Shown in pieces: positions 60,190 to 64,000 of a stretch of 64,000 bases of DNA. A model generated the notes under the pieces. The model was not told where the DNA came from. It ran no database searches and saw nothing but the letters and a program-made list of their open reading frames with translations. Each line of letters begins with the position of its first letter. Within the stretch, counting starts at the first letter, position 1. A program made the translations under genes and the position numbers. This DNA comes from Lotus japonicus (Eukaryota; Streptophyta; Magnoliopsida; Fabales; Fabaceae), in the NCBI RefSeq assembly GCF_012489685.1, contig NC_080042.1, forward strand, positions 36,709,158-36,773,157. Reading direction: 5' to 3'.

Positions 60190-63100
60190 TGTAACACCCC
60201 GATTTCGGTGGCGTCACTTTAGTAACTCAAGAATAAAATAAAGCGGAAAAGAAGATATTTTTTTTTTGTTTTGTTTAAATAAAAAGACTTGTCGATATAA
60301 AGACTCATCCCAATCGCGATTAACAGCGATTAATATACAATACAAGCACACCCTTGCTGTAACTAAAAACATCGTCACGAGTGTCCTCAAGTGACGGAAA
60401 GTAACATCAAGTAACTAAAAGTATTGCCCAACGGCAAACAAGTACGACTCATAATAGAGTCATAAGTTTTATAAATACAGTCCTCCGAAAAGTAAGTCAG
60501 CCCAAAACGGCTTCCAAAAGGACTTCTTACGTCCGACTACTCCATGCGATTCCCATCTACGGAGAACAACACCGAAAGCAACCTGTCGGAAACTACCCTG
60601 TCCCAAAAGTACAAATGAAAATCAGAGCTATGACATTAACACCCAACCTTAGTAGGCTCTAAAACACCCATACTCTATACTTCCATCATCGACCCTCATC
60701 TGGTCATGCATTCGGTCCGGGTCCTCGTCGAAACTTCAGTAATGGTCATTACGCTCCTGGTCCTCCTCGAGTGACGAGTCATCACGAATCGACTAACGGA
60801 CGCCTGGCAGCAGGCCGACCGCCCAAACACAAACATACAAACAAAGCCAAGGCGCTAGGGTCAACTCACGGAATAAAATAGATAATACAATGGCTCAATA
60901 AATCAGTAGGGGTGCATGTATGCATGCAATGTCAACTCAGAAGAGTATCCCAACAATTAGGCATGTCGAGTCGATCCAACCCATCGGGTTGAACATACGG
61001 ACTCGCACACGCAACAAGTGACAATGCCAAGTCGGTTCACTCAAAAGAGTCGAACATATCGCCGAATCGATCCAATCCATCGGATTAAACATACGGATCC
61101 GCGCGAGTCGAAAGATTATCGCTGAATCGATCCAATCCCTCGGATTGAACATACGGATTCACGCGAGTTAAAATGGCAATCGCTGAATCGATCCAATCCA
61201 TCGGATTGAACATACGGATTCATGCGAGCCTGAGTGACTACCGCCGAATCGATCCAATCCATCGGATTGAATATACGGATCCGCGCGTGTCAACAATTAT
61301 TGCCGAATCGGCCCAACCCGTCGGGTTTGAACATACGGATTCGCGCCGCAAAGTCGAAGTTACACTCTTGGTGTTCTTTGTGAAGACCCAGTCTTCTGAC
61401 CGTCCCAAACCCCAAACATATGCATAATGCAATATGGTTAACAAAACATCGAATCGTCCTCACACGTACGAGTTTAACCACAAATCTCAATTTAAAAGGA
61501 CCCGAAGATCAAAGTCGTCTTGCGACTAGGCTGTGAAAAGCCGGAGTACATATTACACTCAGTGACATTTCCATGGTCACTATGGTTCATTCCCGTGACA
61601 ACCATCAAATCATCTCAAGTTCAAGGCTTTTCGACTATTTCCCGTTTTTCACAATCATTTCCAACTCTTAAATTTTCCCAAAGGTCTCGTTAATCAATCA
61701 AAGCATTTCAAGTTGAGTTAATTAAATTATGAGGTTTATTATCGAAATCCAAGTTCCATAATTTCTTCAAGTTCCAAATTCCAACTATTCAAAGTTTCCC
61801 AAACCTCCCAAATAAAATCCCCGGGAAAAGTCTAAGTATTCCAACGAGGGCTAGATCTCAGACCTCAGGTCAGGACCTGCCTAGGGTTTCCTCTCAACCC
61901 GAAAGATCAACAAAATCAACTCAAATGTCCTACACTCCGCAATCGCGTCAACACGCACAATTCGATATCAATTCAACAACATTCAGCTCTAAAGAGCGAT
62001 GCAACAATAATACGGTGCGGAAATCATAAGACAGAAACCAGTAAACGGCCGAAGCCTCTCAGAAAACATTTTCCAATTTCAAACGATAAACAATACCCAA
62101 GCATTATTCAATAACAAGCAATATTCAATATCAAGCAATATTCAAGTCGAATTTATCGACACCTATAAATCAATAGCTAGTAAGTAAGTTGCCCTAACCT
62201 CGAGTTGTTCTGGTCTCGCGGTGCAGGTCTCGCTCACAAGCTTGCTCAGTCAAGCCCAAGGTTTCCACAAACGAACCTTAGAGCAAACAAAGCAAAAATC
62301 AATCAAATTAAGTCGATACAGTCGAAACAATCCTAACTAACGTTCGACAAAGCTCAAGAAGCTTCAGAGTACAACATTTAGGCACGAATGGAAGGGCTTT
62401 CCCCGAATGGATGAGTTTTGACTCGATTCAAGTTTTGTACAAAAACACTTTATTCGCTAAAACGTGCATAACTCGAGCTACAGAACTCGGAATGACACGA
62501 AACCGGTGCCAAAATTTCGACAATTGAAAGAGCTACGCAATGGCTCAGGTCGTAGAGACCCAAAAATTATTTTTGGACACGGTACCGAAGCAAATAGGTT
62601 TCGGCCACTATGGAAAATAGGGTTTTCGAACTTTTTCTTCGATCTAAATCAATTCCTAGGTATTCTTAGGCGATATCTAGGCCAGGGAAACTCTCAGAAA
62701 AATTATCGGGTCGAAAACTGTCGCAGGGGTATTTTGGTCAATATTTTAGCTCGGAAACTCAAAATCAGAATTTCGAAAAACAAATTAGATGGGGTCGATT
62801 CTAACGACATTTATAACAACTAATTCTACTAAAGCTAAGCTCAGTCGAGAGTTTTTGATCCAAAAAGCGGAACCTCAGCATAAAAATGGGTTTTTGAGCA
62901 GAATTGAAACTCGGCGGCAATTCGGTGAGATTCAACATAAAACAACCGGATATTCATGCTCTAGAGCACGTAGGCAATAAGTCTAGACACTGAAATCAAC
63001 TTATTTGGACAGTTTTACAAAAAGCTCAAAACTTTGAGCACAGAAAGATATAGAGAAAAGCGACAGAATTTACGATCAGAGGTAGGGAAAAGCATCAGTG

Positions 63101-63960
63101 CCTCGAGGTCTACGCGTAGCAACGAACGGAACGACGATCGGTCAAGAATTGGAAAAATCACTTTTCTCCTCCTTTCCTCCAAGAAGCTCTCGGCCGTGTG
63201 TGTGGGTTTGTGATTTTTTTGTTTTTTTTTTTCATTTTTCAAACTATATATAGGAAATGGAAAATGCGGAAAAATGAAAATTTCGCGATTCCGATTTTTC
63301 CTACTGATTCCAACGTATTTTAGACACGATAATCTTCCCGCTGAATCTTCTAATTCTTCAAAGAAATATCAGTATGATTTTTGGTTTTCGTGGCTTGTTT
63401 TTAATGTTTACCGGCTTAAAAATGTACTTTATGGTTTTGACCTCGGATGCAGAAACTTCATTCTGAAGAAAGATTTGGATTGTCGATTAGAGTGGGCGTA
63501 CGCGGATGAAATCTTTATTTGAAGCTCCGAATGGAAAAAGTCATCATCGTCTGTTGATTTTAGGGTTTATGAACTATCAGGGTTTCGGTTTCGGCAAACT
63601 TCCGAGTATTGGAATTTGTTGTTCGTACATTCCAGAGTTTCGTATCGAAACGCTCGTTTATAGATGAATAAGAGAAATTCTAACATTTCTCTGAAGATTT
63701 TTGGAATTAGTTTCCATCGTACCTTAAAGAGTAAATTAGCTATTTACTAGCGTTCTTGACCTAGGTTTAAGCGAATACTAATCGTGTTATAACTTCTATC
63801 GACTTTGATACAATCCTTAGCTTTTTCCTGAACTTTCTCCTTCACAAATCTATCCCATTCAATAAACACTTGTTCAGGTTTTCCTCCACGTTACCTCGAA
63901 TTAATCGTGAAAAAGGAATTTTATTCGGTTTATTCCAAACTTAAAAACTTGGGTCTCACA
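60190..63960 (-). repeat. 3' LTR of element E
   Basis: 3771 bp, minus-strand TGTGAGACCC...TGTTACA. TATA at 63244-63253, 707 bp from the LTR start. Hairpin GCCTG-CTGC-CAGGC at 60802-60815. It has no evening-element block, unlike B. Confidence 0.85.
60964..61350 (-). repeat. Array of about 62-bp units in E LTR
   Basis: Six units built on cgaatcgatccaatccatcg plus gattgaacatacggattcgc. Most carry caatcc-atc-ggattg, a perfect 6-bp stem. Located about 1.9 kb after the TATA box. Confidence 0.88.
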
Positions 63961-63983
63961 TTACTACCCTCCAAAAAGAAAGT
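63961..63983 (-). promoter_or_regulatory. Polypurine tract of element E
   Basis: Read on minus, ctttctttttggagggtag directly precedes the 3' LTR; the window ends in element E's interior. Confidence 0.8.
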
Positions 63984-64000
63984 TTTGTCCTCGAAACTTA

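Larger units (their letters stand above)
60190..64000 (-). mobile_element. Element E: LTR element entering from the right (partial)
   Basis: Minus-strand Tekay-like element of the B/S subfamily inserted in the second FRS pseudogene. Its 3' LTR is 60190-63960 and the polypurine tract begins at 63961; the remainder is outside the window. The 5 bp before it are gttgg, the expected TSD. Confidence 0.85.

Noticed and set aside
60964..61350. Spaced repeats resembling a CRISPR array
   Set aside because: Repeats are imperfect, spacers are part of the unit, there are no cas genes, and the array lies in a plant LTR.

Overview
The window looks like nuclear DNA of a flowering plant, most likely a legume. 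The legume call is inferred from the style of the retroelement Gag proteins and from a SIRE1-like copia element with an extra third ORF. Nearly all of it is a stack of nested LTR retrotransposons lying between two dead FAR1-RELATED SEQUENCE (FRS) genes that point away from each other. I see no intact host gene, rRNA, tRNA gene, CRISPR array or organellar sequence.

Layout. 1-3421 (-): FRS-like pseudogene with FAR1, MULE and SWIM domains, running off the left edge. 3422-6225: flanking non-coding DNA with possible 5' exon material on the + strand. 6231-20437 (+): a solo LTR (S, TSD atttg) split by element A. 6649-17086 (-): element A (TSD cctaa), 3.74-kb LTRs and a gag-only interior. 20443-23929 and 56431-about 57852 (+): old element D, gag deleted. 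23930-56425 (-): element C (TSD aagat), inserted in D and itself broken by two insertions. These are 29127-40487 (-), element B (TSD taata), and 43012-53264 (-), copia element F (TSD acaat). 57853-59125: D LTR edge and the 5' region of the next gene. 59126-60189 (+): a second FRS pseudogene, cut by element E (60190 to the window end, -).

A, B, C, D, E and S share LTR ends (TGTAAG/TGTGAG...TGTTACA). Where an interior is visible (A-D) they share an initiator-Met-tRNA type primer site (imperfect in D), and all but S show the same polypurine tract. They look like one non-autonomous lineage related to Tekay/Del chromoviruses. A and C keep gag plus a piece of the integrase chromodomain; reverse transcriptase, RNase H and the integrase core are gone, so they would need an autonomous partner not present here. 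B is stranger: its ORF lacks the capsid region and has four CCHC zinc knuckles, and its U3 has gained about 420 bp carrying eight exact copies of the plant evening element AAAATATCT plus nine 32-bp repeats.

F is a young Sirevirus-type copia element with long gag, pol and env-like ORFs, but its pol lacks the integrase zinc finger and first catalytic Asp. Insertion order from nesting: D first; then S and C in D; then A in S, and B and F in C. LTR pairs of A, B, C and F are nearly identical by eye, so recent activity is likely.
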